Notes: a model not told the origin generated them from the letters alone. A stretch of DNA of 64,000 nt from Gyromitra esculenta (GCA_038503075.1 JBCAML010000012.1:1116001-1180000), one strand, 5' to 3'. Positions 45,061 to 57,162 are shown, counted from the first letter of the stretch. Translations and numbers: made by a program.

Positions 45061-46440
45061 AGTACCATGACACCGCGAACTCAATGGAGACGAATGGACA
45101 GAACTCAATAAAACATTCACGCATTCATTGGTCAATAAAAAGTTGATTCTGGGACAAGAATATCGTATGCAACGAAAGCAATGGCGTGAACAAAACCTAT
45201 GCCGAATCCCTATATGTGATTCTCCTATTTCATGCTCATCTTGACTGTCCTCTGCTAGCAGCTAGCAAGTATCCTCTCGCGTTAGCAGTACCGACGCGTA
45301 CACCTTCCAATTACCCGACGGAATTCCTCGGGACGTCAGCACATGCCTCTGGGAGCGCGATCTCCCAGGAAGTTTGATGTCTACCCCCAATGGCATATGC
45401 ATTGCACTGCATTTTGCATAAAAAGCTACAGCGATGGGCACAAGGAGACTACCTCCCCTATTAGCCCTGCAGGCAAGCTCTTCGTCTTGCCTAAACGTTG
45501 ACAAGGACTTTCTTGTTAGGTTTCACTTCTGGATAGCCATAGCTACCACTTTGGTGGTAGGCCTAAAAGCTATAAGTTTATGTAATTCTCCAAGGCAAAG
45601 GCGCCTCTGAGCTTGTTCACCTGGTCCGCGGCTTCGTATTCGAAACCATGCTCCTCATGCGCCACTAGTAATATCGAGTACAGCACTTTCTGCATACTTT
45701 TCATGTAGCTCATTGTGAGCCAAGAGAGCAGCTTCCAGGTTTAAGCTATCCTTTGATAGATAGGCAGGAGGCAGACAGGCTTGTCCAAGCCTGTCTCCAG
45801 ACTGCGCCAGCGAGCAGCTTGACTGTGGTGAGTTCTTGCTAGGATTAACATTAGCAATGAATACTCATTCTCGATCTCATTAGCGACCCATCCACGTTTA
45901 GCATCGATGCGCCGGACTATCATAACATATGCTACCACGAAATGAACATGGTCAATATAGCGAAGAAGACGCTGTAGAGGATGTTGGCTATTAAATTGAT
46001 GAGGGCATTGTGTATGGGGGTGAAGGGGTGGCGGTGGGATGGGAAGAGTTATATATCACGGTGTAAGGATATACGGTCGGTCCTTGAACTTGAACTCGAA
46101 GACCTTTGGTGATGCAGTTCTGCGTTGAATTGACTATGATAGAAAAAGCCATCTACGATGGTAAAGCAGAAAGCGTCAAGCCGATAGCTTCATCTACGTC
46201 CCGTGACACGTGGGCTTGGATTAGGGTTTAGAAACTAACGGGCAGGATGGCGTAGTTTGGGTATTGTGGGTGTTATTTACGAGTTATGGAGGTCGGGAGG
46301 TGGAAAGTACAGCAAATGTTTGGATGGCACTCTAAACTTGGCTGTGATGGGGTTTATTATACAGTTTATCATAATCTTATGCTATTCCGATTTCTTTCTT
46401 CTCCTTCCCTACACATATAATCTCTTCAAGGTCTCCGAAA
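45061..46440. other. Gene-free stretch right of the array
   Basis: No supported gene or RNA. The ORFs are short and featureless. A telomere-like ATTAGGGTTTAG is seen near 46224. Confidence 0.4.
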
Positions 46441-46722
46441 CTACTCGTTGATATAACCTTCCATCGTTAAAAATTTCGTTTCCGTCCACTGTACATCCAC
46501 TTCTTCTCTCTTGACCTCAGCGTCTTCGTCCTTCGTATCATCTTCCTCTATTGTTGTGTTATGGCACTTTCTGAAAACCATTGAGATTAAGATTGCGACT
46601 AGAATGATGGAGATCGTACTGCCTGCTACTATAGCGGTGACTATTGCGAGGAAACGATATTCTGTTGCTTGTGTTGCTGGGGTTTGGGTGTCGGGGTAGT
46701 AGGTCCAGGACTGGGGCGACAT
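46441..46722 (-). CDS. Small single-pass membrane protein, possibly the 3' exon of a larger gene (93 aa)
   Basis: The ORF starts MSPQSWTYYPD, has one clear membrane span at about residues 24-50 (IVTAIVAGSTISIILVAILI core), then a short basic stop-transfer (FRKCHN) and an acidic cytosolic tail (about 55-85). This is the shape of the membrane-proximal end of fungal cell-wall sensors and similar single-pass proteins, so upstream exons may exist, but I could not build a convincing one. Family not recognised. Confidence 0.45.
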   Translation of the reverse strand: MSPQSWTYYPDTQTPATQATEYRFLAIVTAIVAGSTISIILVAILISMVFRKCHNTTIEEDDTKDEDAEVKREEVDVQWTETKFLTMEGYINE

Positions 46723-47280
46723 GATTGGGGGTGTAGTTGGTGTGGGCCGGATGGGGATGGGTGAAATCTGAAGTAAGTAGGCTGGATGAGGGTGGGGTGG
46801 AAGGTAGGTAGTGGGTCGTGGGTGTGAGCGTTAGGTGGCTGTTTGAATGATGAACAGGAGCGAACCAACGTCGATATACATGGATTTTGTTTGGTGGTAT
46901 TAAACCAGTTTTTATTGGAATTGGAGGTGGAGTGGGATGGAGCATCACTGAATTAATCGTTCTAACCCTACGCCTCTACCATCACTGGATCGTCGACGCT
47001 ATCCGGCCCTAGTAATGAAAGAGCAAACTGATAATTTTCCATTACCACTATAATAGGATTACGGAGAGACTTAAGATTGAGTCTCGTTATTGGATATCAG
47101 TTATCGGAATTAGGTATGTGTTCTACTCCTCATTCCTCCCCCCCATCTCACGATCTACTTCAAAAAGCAGATCACAGCCAATCACTCGTCCAAGTACGTC
47201 CGAATCACCATTCTGTAACACGGTTACACAATCCAAGAGCACAAATCTCCCAACAGGAGGCTACGGTGTCCAATAGCATC

Positions 47281-47292
47281 AACCCTAACCCT
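47281..47292. repeat. Telomere-like repeat AACCCTAACCCT
   Basis: Two perfect units, about 620 bp upstream of the deubiquitinase gene. Confidence 0.5.
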
Positions 47293-47570
47293 GCATATTT
47301 TGCAGACTTTTACTTTTTTCGATCTGACATGCCGATAAGATATTGACAAGAAAGTTCTTCCGTTCGTTCGTCTGTGTTTCCGATCTTGCTGCTATTTCGT
47401 GCTAATTGCATGCAGGATGGAGCACAGTTCTGGCCCCATTCCCGTGCATAAGCCCAATCACGCCCCATCTCATCGCTCTGGCTTTTATCCCTCTGGCTGC
47501 GGCCCATCGACCTGTAGGATGTGGTGAGTCTGCTGGTCTTGTCCTGTGGGGATGGATTTCAATATCCACC

Positions 47571-47585
47571 AACCCTAACCCTAAC
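47571..47585 (+). promoter_or_regulatory. Telobox-like AACCCTAACCCTAAC upstream of the deubiquitinase
   Basis: Two and a half telomeric units, 330 bp before the ATG at 47915. Teloboxes in fungal promoters can bind Myb-type telobox proteins; whether this one does is inference. Confidence 0.4.
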
Positions 47586-47914
47586 ACGGTGTTCCCGGAG
47601 GAGAGCAATATCTATCCAGCAGAGAAATGGAATAAAAGACAAGATCATGGAATGTCTCAGACGTTTGCTCTTTTTGCGGATTTTTCATTGTTCTCGATCA
47701 CGTGATTCCGGGTAACAGAGGTCTTCTTTAATTCGACGACAGCTTTCAACATTCTCGATCACCCTCGACCTTCTCTTCACCTTCAATCCTTCCTCACCAC
47801 TGTCTCTTCTGTTCTCTCTACAACCAAATACCTTTCCTGAACCAACTAGCTATCTAATAGCTCACCTCTCTCTCCTACTCTGCCAGCCGTGCGGGGGGGA
47901 AGTGGTCCAAAGAA

Positions 47915-50053
47915 ATGCCCCGTGCCCGCTACTCCTCTGACTTCTACTCACCTCCTTCGCCTACCGCTGCCTACCTCCACGACCCGACCGACGTGTCCCC
48001 CGGAATCCTCCTCTCCCTTATTGCCGCCGGTGTCTTCATCCTCTACAACATCCTACATGAACCCCTGCGCCTGCCGCCTCCGTCCGCTATCGCATTCGAC
48101 ATGATTGGCGCCGTGCTCGGTCCTGGCGCGCGGGAGACCCTGCAAAACGCATTCTCGACCGGCGGTCGCAGCGTCGCGGAGCGGGTTAGGACTCGCGCTG
48201 CGAGCTTGGTTGGTGCTGCTCTGGTCCCAGGTGGCAGTGCTGGAGGTGGGTTTGTTGGTGGGTTGTGGAATACCGGGAATACGTGTTACCAGAATTCTGT
48301 CTTGCAGGTTGGTTTTTTCTTCTGTCTATATTGTTGGGGGGGAGGCCTGGAGGGTTAGGAGGGTAGGTGCTGACGAAGGTAGGCTATGGCTTCACTGAGT
48401 CAGTTGAAACCGTATTTGGCATCGCTGGCACTAGATGATGACGATGTTGGAATGAGTCCGTCGGCTTCCCTCATGGGACTGATTACCGCGCTCAACACAC
48501 TCACGCTGAATCCGAGAGCGTCGACTCCGTCGCCGATTATCGTGCGCGGAACTGATAATTCGGGTTGGGTGTATAACGAACAGCAGGACGCGCAGGAGTT
48601 TTTTCAGAAGCTTACGGGGTCGTTGGAGAAGGAGGTAGCGAGGTTTTTAGACCGTCGGAAACGAGGGATGATGCGTGGGTTGGAGGGTGTTGTTGCTGCA
48701 AAAGCTGGTGAAAGGAAGATTTGGCAACACCTGGAATTGGATGCAGTGCTAGGGAAGGAGTATCGCAGTCCGTTTGAGGGATTATTTGCGCAGCGTGTGG
48801 GGTGTTTACGGTGTGGCTATGTTGAAGCGATTAGTCTACAGTCATTCACAAGTTTATCGCTTTCACTACCCTCGTCGGTGAGTCCATCTCCCCCCCCTGA
48901 GTAGCGGGCGCGCAGCTGATAAATAACAGTGGTCTTGCACACTAGAAGAGTGTTTAGACGACTTTACAGCGATCGAGAAAATCCAAGAAGTAGACTGCGA
49001 CAAATGTACCCTTCTAACCCTACACGCGCAGCTCCACCACCTTGCCTCTCAGAGCTTAGTCGAGGGTGTTAAAGCCCAGCTCACCCCGCGCATCGAAGCA
49101 CTCGAGGCAGCACTCGATAACGACGACTTCTCGCCCAAGATCCCCGGCGTTAAGATCTCGCCTCGACAGAAGGTTACGTCGACCAAGACGAAGCAGACTA
49201 TGATTGCGCGCCCGCCCCCCGTGTTGGTTGTGCATTTGAATCGTAGTCAGTATGATATTGTTACCGGAATGACGGGGAAGAACTATACAGCGGTTGCGTT
49301 CCCGCCAAGGATGGATCTGGGACGGCTGGGGGTTGTTACGAGACACGATGTTGATGCGGGGAGTTGGGGGCTGGTTGTGGATCCGGCGAGGAGGATGAGT
49401 GGGAGAGTTCCTAGGTGGTTTGTTCCGGGGGCAAATACGGATGATGGGCAAGGAGGGGAGAAGAGCGAGAGCGAAAGTGAAAGCGAGAACGAGAGTGAGA
49501 GTGAGGGTGAGGAAGGGAAGGGTGGAGGGGTGAAGGGAGCGAAGGGAGCGAAAAGATTGGATATTGTGCCATCTGATGAGAGCGTTATGTATGACCTGAA
49601 AAGCGTGGTTGCACACTTTGGAGGCCACCATAACGGCCATTACGTCTGTTACCGGAAACAGAAAGAGCAGTGGTTCAGAATCAGTGATCATGAGGTTTTG
49701 TATGTGCCATGCTCCCCCCCCACGCACACTATAGCTCATAACTAATATTGTGCAGTGCTTGCGACGAACAAGATGCCTTAGGCGCCCATAACGCGTTCAT
49801 GCTGTTCTACGAACGCGCCGCCGAAAGCCAGGCGAATGGTATCAAGACCCAGCAAGCGAACGGAACCACCACTAATAAGCATATAGAAGGTTATATTAGC
49901 GATGAGGAAACAGAGGAAGAGGCTGGGGGCGACGACGACGTAACATTAGTAAACGGCGTAAACGGGAACGCCGTTACACCGCAAGGTCTTCGTCGCCGTA
50001 GGGGGTCGTTGGAATTAGATAGTACGGTGTCTGCCGACACTAAGACGCGGTAG
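47915..50053 (+). CDS. Membrane-anchored ubiquitin-specific protease, Ubp16-like (651 aa, four exons)
   Basis: Exons 47915-48307, 48383-48877, 48930-49699, 49756-50053, introns 75, 52 and 56 bp, phases consistent. Residues about 29-46 are a single N-terminal membrane span (GILLSLIAAGVFILYNIL). The USP fold opens at the Cys box GLWNTGNTCYQNSVLQ (Cys124) and closes at the His box HHNGHYVCYRK (His533) and WFRISDHEV (Asp549). A C-x2-C pair (CLRCGY, and later DCDKC) probably forms the zinc ribbon of the fingers. N-terminal anchoring matches yeast Ubp16 and USP30, which remove ubiquitin at the mitochondrial outer membrane; location here is inferred. An acidic Ser/Glu repeat insertion (about residues 465-485) and a disordered tail are lineage additions. 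Confidence 0.9.
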
Positions 50054-51047
50054 TAGTGATAACATTAGGGCGTTTAATCAGGGTTGCATCCATGTGTATG
50101 ATATATTTTTTTCTCCCCCCCCTTTTTTTGCTGGTTGTTGTGGGGGGCGCGGGTCCCGGGAGGGGAAGGGGGTTGTATTTATCTATGGTAGTTTGATGGC
50201 GTTTTCTGTCTGTTGCTGGTTTAGGCTGGGATTTGGCGAACTTGGTTTGGTTACTTTGGGGCCTTCTGGAATACTATTTTATCTGGAGGCCGAGGGGGGA
50301 GGAGGGTAATGTAGGTTGTATAGTTTTTGTCGATGGGCATCCAAATATAAACTTTATTCATGGGACTCTCTTCCTTTGATCGCATTGGGAGGATTAGAAC
50401 ACTTCAAGTCGAACGTTCATAATCATGCTTCATCACTCGCCAGATTTTTTGGCTGCAAATATTAGCCTTCCCAAGATGGAAAGCTAATCGTTATTACATA
50501 TCCCTATAGGCCTAGATGGTATATTCAGCGCTCCATAGGCTTAGATCATTGGGAAATTAGCGAGGATATATAGCTACTTTAGGCGCTGGCCAAACATACG
50601 TGTGTGATGTAGTCCCCATTACTGGCCAGTTTACTACGGTTATATATGGAGAAAGAGGTTCACTTATGGGGGAGTAAAACATCGCCAATACTTGTCTATG
50701 GACCTTTTCCGCACTAGGAACTTGCAAACTGCCTATGCGATGAATAATGAATAAGTATTTTACTTTATTTTAGAAGTTTTATATGCTCAACTCATTAACC
50801 ATAATATGCAGTGATATAATACACCCGACCAATTTTCCTCAAACTGGTGTATATCGGTATGATGATCCCGTTTTTCCATAAACAAAAGAAAAAGAAAAAA
50901 ACTCGCTAATCAAGGTACATACTAGATATATGTCCAAGCAAGGAACTCCAAAACACCTCAAACTTGGGGTGAAAAACATCTTACATGATGAAACCAAACA
51001 AACGCGGGGGAAGAAGTCACAAAGGAAAGTGTATCAAACGAATGGGC
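50054..51047. other. Intergenic region
   Basis: 3'UTR-like T/G-rich sequence of the deubiquitinase gene, then AT-rich DNA between convergent genes. No further gene seen. Confidence 0.5.
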
Positions 51048-53042
51048 TTAACCAAAATGTGGCATAAAATTACCCCACTGCACCACATTGTACGACCCAA
51101 TCTGAAGCCTCCGCATCGCCGCAAACGACTCTATCAAGAAGTAGATTCTTCCCAAGATAGCTACCATAGAAATTATAACGAATCCTAGGGTATAAAGGTA
51201 CAAAAACCATTCGAGAAATTGGTTGCTGATGTTCTCGAACAGGAAATCAGATATCCGCCCGGTTCTTTCCGGTGCTAGAATTCTTTCCGATATTGGAACA
51301 CCCTCCGCCCTCCTCAGATTGTAAGTCCGAGATAGGAAGTTAATCCGCTTTTTACGGTTTGCATCCTTCTTTTCTTCCATCTTTCCCCAAATCAACATGC
51401 CGATGTAACCAACTGGAATGGTCACACAAAAACCGAAAAAGGTTCCGGATGTCAGGACCGAAGCTACTTGCCACATCGTGTGTTCTGGCCGACTGGGAAA
51501 CTTATAGTTCCAGGCCAAAAGATGTAGACCTCCGTAAGCAAATCCAACGAGAGATAAAGCTACAGTCTCCATCCAAAATCGGTCTATCCCATTCCACAAT
51601 GCTTTGTAAGCATCCAAAATTAGGTGTAAACTTTCAATATAATCTTCGGTCAATTTATATGCTTCCCAGTCCCAAAGTTGTCGGAACAGCAACTTTCCTA
51701 AACCAGCCCGCTGTGTGAGACAGTTGGTGTACCCGTGGTTCCAGAATATATCGATACGCTCACGGCGAGGGCTGGCATCTGGTTTTAATAGCTCTTCGAT
51801 GTCCTTGGCACTTAGGTGTACAAAGGTTGGCTGTTCGACGCCGAATGGTTTTTTCATCCACGTTAGATACATTGCCACTGCGCACATGGTATGTAGCATT
51901 GTGTAGAGTTCAAGTAGGGTCACAGGTAAGCCTTCTATGTATCGACCTACGACTTGGACAATAATCCATATAGCTTGAAAACACACGAGGCATTTAGCTA
52001 GAAGGCTTGCTTTGTTCTTATCCTTCACTGTCTGTGGCTTGATCGACTTTGGAAGCTTGCCAAGACGAGCAAGACGATAAACTCCGCGAGGTGTGAGTGT
52101 ACGTCGACGATGGCCCCAAAGTTCGTGTTTGGGTTCTCCGGCGTTGTCAAATTCTAGCGTTGGGACGCCGGAAGTCCCGTCATTTGGATTTTCCGATAAA
52201 GGTGAGACGCTTTGCGCCCTTTCGATGGTTTGCACATTTGGTTTTTCCGATAAAGGCGAGATGCTTCGTTCAATCTCGATGGTTTGCACATGAGGTTTCT
52301 CCTGGATATCGCTATGCTCGCCTGTAGGGTGCGGAGATTCGTGTAGTTGCTCGTAGGTATTGCTCTGCTCTCTTACGGTATGTACACATAAGTGCTCTTG
52401 AGTGTTTTTAGCCTTCCCGATGACTATTCCTCCCATAATAGCATAATACGCGAGGGTCGTATCCCAGAGCCGGTATTTTTTGTTGCAAACCCTCCTCATC
52501 TCGTTGCGAAGGAGAATAGCAGTCCTTCTCTCATGGGCGGCGATACACAGGGCGATCTCTGGAAACAAAAGTGTGACGAGACTCCAAGCAGCCTTGCCTT
52601 TATTTAGACTCCCTTCGCCCCCGCCTCCACGTCCGCCCCCGCCTTTCCCTGAAAATAAACGAACGGTAGAACTCAAGAAGGCCTTCGCTCTGTCTATCTT
52701 TTGGCTATCGTGGGTTTCTGAAGATGTGCGGGGCTGAGGTTGATTCGGGTCTTCGTCTATAATTTCGTCCTCTTCGCCTCCGTCTTCGTCCTCATCCCAT
52801 AGATCAGGTTCGATGTTTGAATGGATTGTTGTCCAGACACATAAAATCAAAGTCAATACGCAAGAGAATAGGATGATTAGAGTTCCTCGTCGCTGTGGAC
52901 CGGCGACCCAGGCTGGTTCAAAGTCTTTCACAGGGGTAGCAGTCGAGTTACTGGCAGAAACACCCTGGACAGGAGCAGATTCAACGTGTTCGAGTATAGA
53001 GAAGACAAGTAGCAACCTAGAGTTCCCACGTATGGAAAACAT
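51048..53042 (-). CDS. Polytopic fungal membrane protein, unnamed family (664 aa)
   Basis: A single-exon 664-codon ORF. Residues 1-22 form a signal peptide (cleavage near ESA-P). PAWVAGPQRRGTLIILFSC and the following LTLILCVWTTIHSNI are the hallmark first span of a large fungal-specific family of uncharacterised membrane proteins. An acidic linker (about 80-110) and a Gly-rich stretch (GKGGGGRGGGGEG) follow. About 245-290 has a duplicated unit, VQTIE..RSISPLSEKPN and VQTIERAQSVSPLSENPN. At least five further spans lie in the C-terminal half (two around 350-410, then near 500, 540 and 630). Function is unknown. It is convergent with the deubiquitinase gene. Confidence 0.8.
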   Translation of the reverse strand: MFSIRGNSRLLLVFSILEHVESAPVQGVSASNSTATPVKDFEPAWVAGPQRRGTLIILFSCVLTLILCVWTTIHSNIEPDLWDEDEDGGEEDEIIDEDPNQPQPRTSSETHDSQKIDRAKAFLSSTVRLFSGKGGGGRGGGGEGSLNKGKAAWSLVTLLFPEIALCIAAHERRTAILLRNEMRRVCNKKYRLWDTTLAYYAIMGGIVIGKAKNTQEHLCVHTVREQSNTYEQLHESPHPTGEHSDIQEKPHVQTIEIERSISPLSEKPNVQTIERAQSVSPLSENPNDGTSGVPTLEFDNAGEPKHELWGHRRRTLTPRGVYRLARLGKLPKSIKPQTVKDKNKASLLAKCLVCFQAIWIIVQVVGRYIEGLPVTLLELYTMLHTMCAVAMYLTWMKKPFGVEQPTFVHLSAKDIEELLKPDASPRRERIDIFWNHGYTNCLTQRAGLGKLLFRQLWDWEAYKLTEDYIESLHLILDAYKALWNGIDRFWMETVALSLVGFAYGGLHLLAWNYKFPSRPEHTMWQVASVLTSGTFFGFCVTIPVGYIGMLIWGKMEEKKDANRKKRINFLSRTYNLRRAEGVPISERILAPERTGRISDFLFENISNQFLEWFLYLYTLGFVIISMVAILGRIYFLIESFAAMRRLQIGSYNVVQWGNFMPHFG

Positions 53043-53640
53043 CGTGTCCCGCTAACTTGCTACTTAAGTTAGATTTGAACTCTAATAATTGTTGTACTTG
53101 AGTGCAATTACCTCCCAATAGTGAAGTACTACGATCGATCTTAGTGTAAGCGAATCGAACAGAAGGTAAGAGTAGGACGGAATGTGACTGTAATACCCAA
53201 CTCTAAATAAATCTTTGGTTAGCTATGAAGTTAAGCGAAGATTCTGAAATACCTTACAGTTCGTGAGGACTAGTTACGGATCGTACTCGAAGAGAAACAT
53301 GCAATTTACTAAGGATGCGACTGTCGCGCGACTATCTTTTAAGACCCTCAGAAATTGCCATTATCCAGACTTCTGCTCAGTTGGAATTTCTCTTTTGAAC
53401 GCGCATTCTCTGGAAGGCGTCTCTCAGCTGAGACAAATACGTTACTGCCCGGCATTGGCTGGCTAAACCTCCCAAAATCCTATCTCTGACAGATGATCAT
53501 GCCGAATCTAGAAGTATTGTATCACAGATAAAAAACTCAACGACGTCTAGTGGTTTTCAATATCCCCAAATTCCGTTCGGTCTGGGGTTGCGTGTAAAAG
53601 TGCGCAGATTCGATGTGATATGGCTGCGCTGTTCCTCCAA
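53043..53640. other. Upstream region of the membrane protein gene
   Basis: No gene supported. It presumably contains the promoter of the minus-strand gene. No clear TATA box. Confidence 0.4.
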
Positions 53641-53644
53641 CAGT

Positions 53645-53787
53645 TGTACTCGGATACCACATGAAGAACCTGAAAATGCCTGTCCTAGGTCGGGGTTTCT
53701 GGTTGACTGGATCTAGTTATATCGACTTCCTGATTATTCAACCTAACACACTTGTTTTCAGGCTCTTCATGATGTATCCGAGTACAA
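53645..53787. mobile_element. MITE family 1, copy 2 (TA-flanked)
   Basis: Terminal inverted repeats CTCGGATACCACATGAAGAA and the inverse of TCTTCATGATGTATCCGAG, over 30 bp each, flanked by TA on both sides (tgTA and TAca). The centre GATCTAGTTATATCGACTTC is shared, in reverse, with the copy at 59563-59711. Non-coding. TA duplication and size fit a Tc1/mariner-derived MITE. Confidence 0.8.
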
Positions 53788-54429
53788 AACTGTCCAGAAT
53801 GTATGGATTGAATTGTGATGCAGAGGCAGCCCGCGCTAAAAGTGACAGTAATTCAAGGACGGACCAACTCCGCTACCCCGTCAGCAGAAAACAACAAACG
53901 ATTGCTCGGATGAGAGAAGGGATAAGTATCCCACCCCGGATGTGGCGGATCCCACAGTCACGTTTATGAACCACGATACGCCAGTTGTCAGCCATCCATC
54001 AATTGGTGAACCAAACCAGCAAGGCTTTGAATCTAGAATACGCCTCAGATCGAAGGCCAAACTTAATCATTTTTTTGAGGGGTAATCCCAATTTAGCTGC
54101 CGTAATTATTTTAGATAAAGTCCAAACTGCTGTGATCGCGATAGATTTCACCATTTCGCCCAGTCAGCGGTCCAGCTATCCTCCAAATGCAACTATTTTA
54201 ACCCCACAAAATTCAAAGAAGAGATGTGATACCTGAATTTTGACAGCAAAGTAAGACTTTGTTCCGTCACGTCGGCGAGGTAAGTGTGGGCCTGGGATAG
54301 GTTTTGTGTCGATAGTGAGGTGTGGTTACGCGCGCCAATCGGGATCTCCTTGCTGGGTGATCGATAATAACACATCCCAGGAGATCACGGTACGAAGAAA
54401 CTAATCCTGGTCGATTTGTGCTCCAAGAT

Positions 54430-54623
54430 AATACCATAATATCTCTGCGATACCGAACAGGGTTATGGGATGAAAACAATTCTCGGATTGGCTGAATGTT
54501 CGTTGCGGCTCAATTATGGCCAATAAATAGTCAAACACTAATGTGAATTTCATGCATTCAGCCAATCCGAGAATTACTTTCATCCCATAGCCCTGTTCGG
54601 TATCGCTGAGATATTACGGTATT
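54430..54623. repeat. Long inverted repeat (69-bp arms), MITE-like
   Basis: Arms 54430-54498 and 54555-54623 match as inverted repeats over their full length with only a handful of differences (core CGATACCGAACAGGGTTATG in the left arm). The spacer is 56 bp. The RNA or single strand would fold into a near-perfect hairpin. No coding capacity and no similarity to MITE family 1. Confidence 0.85.
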
Positions 54624-55590
54624 CGTAACTGAGTGACGTTTCTAAACTGGCCTGGGTCCGCACAGGCGTAGAGAACCTGAAAATTGAAGTGCGAACTAGC
54701 TGACTAAGCTCTAGATGTGCTAAATTGAGGCAAATCAAAAATTATTACCAGCAAAGCCATTTTCAGGGGGTTTAACTTCCTTATGCCTGTTGTGAGTAGT
54801 TATTCGGAAAATGAGACGTCAGCTACTCAGGGCGAGAACGACAAGTACGACATTGCATGAAAAGTTAAACAGCGACATGAGCCTGGTACCTTAGCTTCGA
54901 CTCACTAGCCAATAAAAGCGCCAATCACTGATCTTCTACAGTTGACCGGGATTGCTGCGCGTCTGGATGCATAGCCGATCGCTTTCTTTCTTTCTTTTCT
55001 TTCATCTTTCATTTTCAACCTCCTGGGTGCCTAGCTACGTAAATAGACAGCACGCGGGATGGGGATCAGACAAAGCAGGGGTGATCGAAATCTCTCGAAG
55101 GCGACAAATTTCTCCCATAAAACCCATGCCAACTCAATACGTTGGTATTGGGGTGCTTTTCCTTCGCCTCGGCAGGGTAGAAATAGATGCTTTACTCTCT
55201 GTGGAGCCCGGTTGGAGGGGTATTTTATGGGGGGTTTTTTTTACAGGTGCGTAATGGAGTTGGAGAGGAATAGGACTGACGCCTTGCACAGAGTCGAGCT
55301 ATTTCTCGTGACGTAGAAGTCAGATGATGTCACCGGTAAATAAACATCTCTACCATCATTAATATTCGTCCAAGGACTAGTACCCCATGAGTTCCAAGAT
55401 GGCCACAACAGCCAATCGGCTAGATAAGGGTAGGATACTTTCCACCAAGCGATTTTCGTAGCGAGTGAGAACCTATGATAGCAATATAGCAGATTGTTAT
55501 TCGAACACACCAGAAGCCTGGACGTAGAAGGAGTCCTGTGATCACAGAGTAGTATGATGGTCGGCAACCAACTAAGTGTTCGAGAAAACT

Positions 55591-56071
55591 TTTTCAATGT
55601 CAGCGTACTGGCCACAAACACCTTTAGAATGCCATCCAACGCTGAGCACAACCAGAGACACACGGAACCCTCTGCCTAAACCACATACACAGCGCGCTAC
55701 CATACTATTCCTACTCCACAAGCCTAAGAGTTTAGGATAAGATCGAACAAATTAAATTAAATTAAAAATAGTTAGATGCATTTAGCGATGGGGACCCTTT
55801 AGGTCAGCGTGTATGGTCCTGCCGGACATTGTTTAGTTTAAGCGAGGCGTATTTGGGGCAACTGGGGCAGCTGGAGCTTAGGGAGAAACTCAGGGAGACG
55901 ACGTTCTCAAAGTGTTACTATATCTAGCAGAAACAAGGAAGCTTTGATCAGTAGCAGGGCTGTTTATGGAGTAGGTGGAGGGCTCCGTGTGTCTCTGGTT
56001 GTGCTCGGCGTTTGATGGTATTCTAAAGGTACACATATTTGTGGGTATTAGAGTACGCTGGCATTGAAAAG
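55591..56071. repeat. Large inverted repeat (about 85-100 bp arms, 290-bp spacer)
   Basis: The left arm around 55591-55677 (CCTTTAGAATGCCATCC, GAGCACAACCAGAGACACAC) and the right arm around 55971-56071 are inverted copies, about 85% identical by eye. They share a 20-base perfect block GAGCACAACCAGAGACACAC. Non-coding. This is either an inverted-repeat transposon remnant or an inverted duplication. Confidence 0.75.
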
Positions 56072-57162
56072 AGCTTCTCTTTCGGGAAGTGTTTCAGATT
56101 ATGGCAAACCCTGTCTTAGACCTAGCATATGCTCGTCATCCTCGAGATGCTGTAGCTGTCTGGACAGCGAGAAATCGGCAATCGACATGCAGGGTCTTTG
56201 TTTCGTACAGAATTCGAATCAGTGTGGCACATGAGATTTTTCAGGTGCGGAGGGGGTCCCCGAGTCCATAAGCACTTGTGCTTCACAAGAGTAGTGATCA
56301 ATGAACCTTTAAGTAGAAATCAAACCAATATTTCTCATTCATCCTACAATCTAGGACGGGGATGCCGGACGAGGTTTATTTTCGGAGGTTCAAATCAGGT
56401 GATAGCCACTAACGAGTTCCCTCCATACCAACAAATCCTGTTCTCTGTTCCCCCATGCTCGGTATATTTTCCTTTACTGCTCAACCACCGCTTCCTTATA
56501 GAATATGAGATGGCGGCTATTTGCTATGGATATACGTAGTTATCTTCTCTATCTGTAGTCTCTATACAGAAACTGTGTGTGGTCTGCAAATATAGGCATG
56601 ATTTAACCCCTTCAGAGTCTGTGGACTTCCATAGGTCGTGTTGAAGTATATAGTCCCGATATCGTAGGCGGTGTTCATATCCGAATGGTGTTCCTAGAAC
56701 GGCCTAGGTCCACATGAAGGTGTATACTGGTAAAGAAGCAGCGAACGGTAAAGACTTCAACCAGTGAACAGCACGGTATCCAAAATCCAGCCAACCAAGT
56801 AACAGCGAGAACTAACGGAAATAGGAAAACTTCCAGCGCTACAACTTTACGTGGCTGATGCACGGAGTGAACTCTGAATGGTGGATTTCTGGATCCCTCT
56901 GTCACATTCAGCACTATATCAGATTTAGCTTGGGCCATAGTTAGGCCGCATTTCGGCTCTTCGAGATCTCTCGGAGCCGGCCTATCGGGACGCGTTGATC
57001 AAGGCGAGTGATACGCTGTGAGGTTAATTAGTTAACTAATTAATTATTTGCCATATAATATTAGGTCAATCTCTGTAGGGGTGGGGATATCCAGAATCAA
57101 TCACTTCCTAGTAATTGAACTTGGTGTGTCTTGGTGCTAGCGGCAGATACACAGCAAGCTCA

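Noticed and set aside
49056..49739. 227-codon minus-strand ORF
   Set aside because: It is antisense to the deubiquitinase exon 3, which carries the conserved USP motifs.
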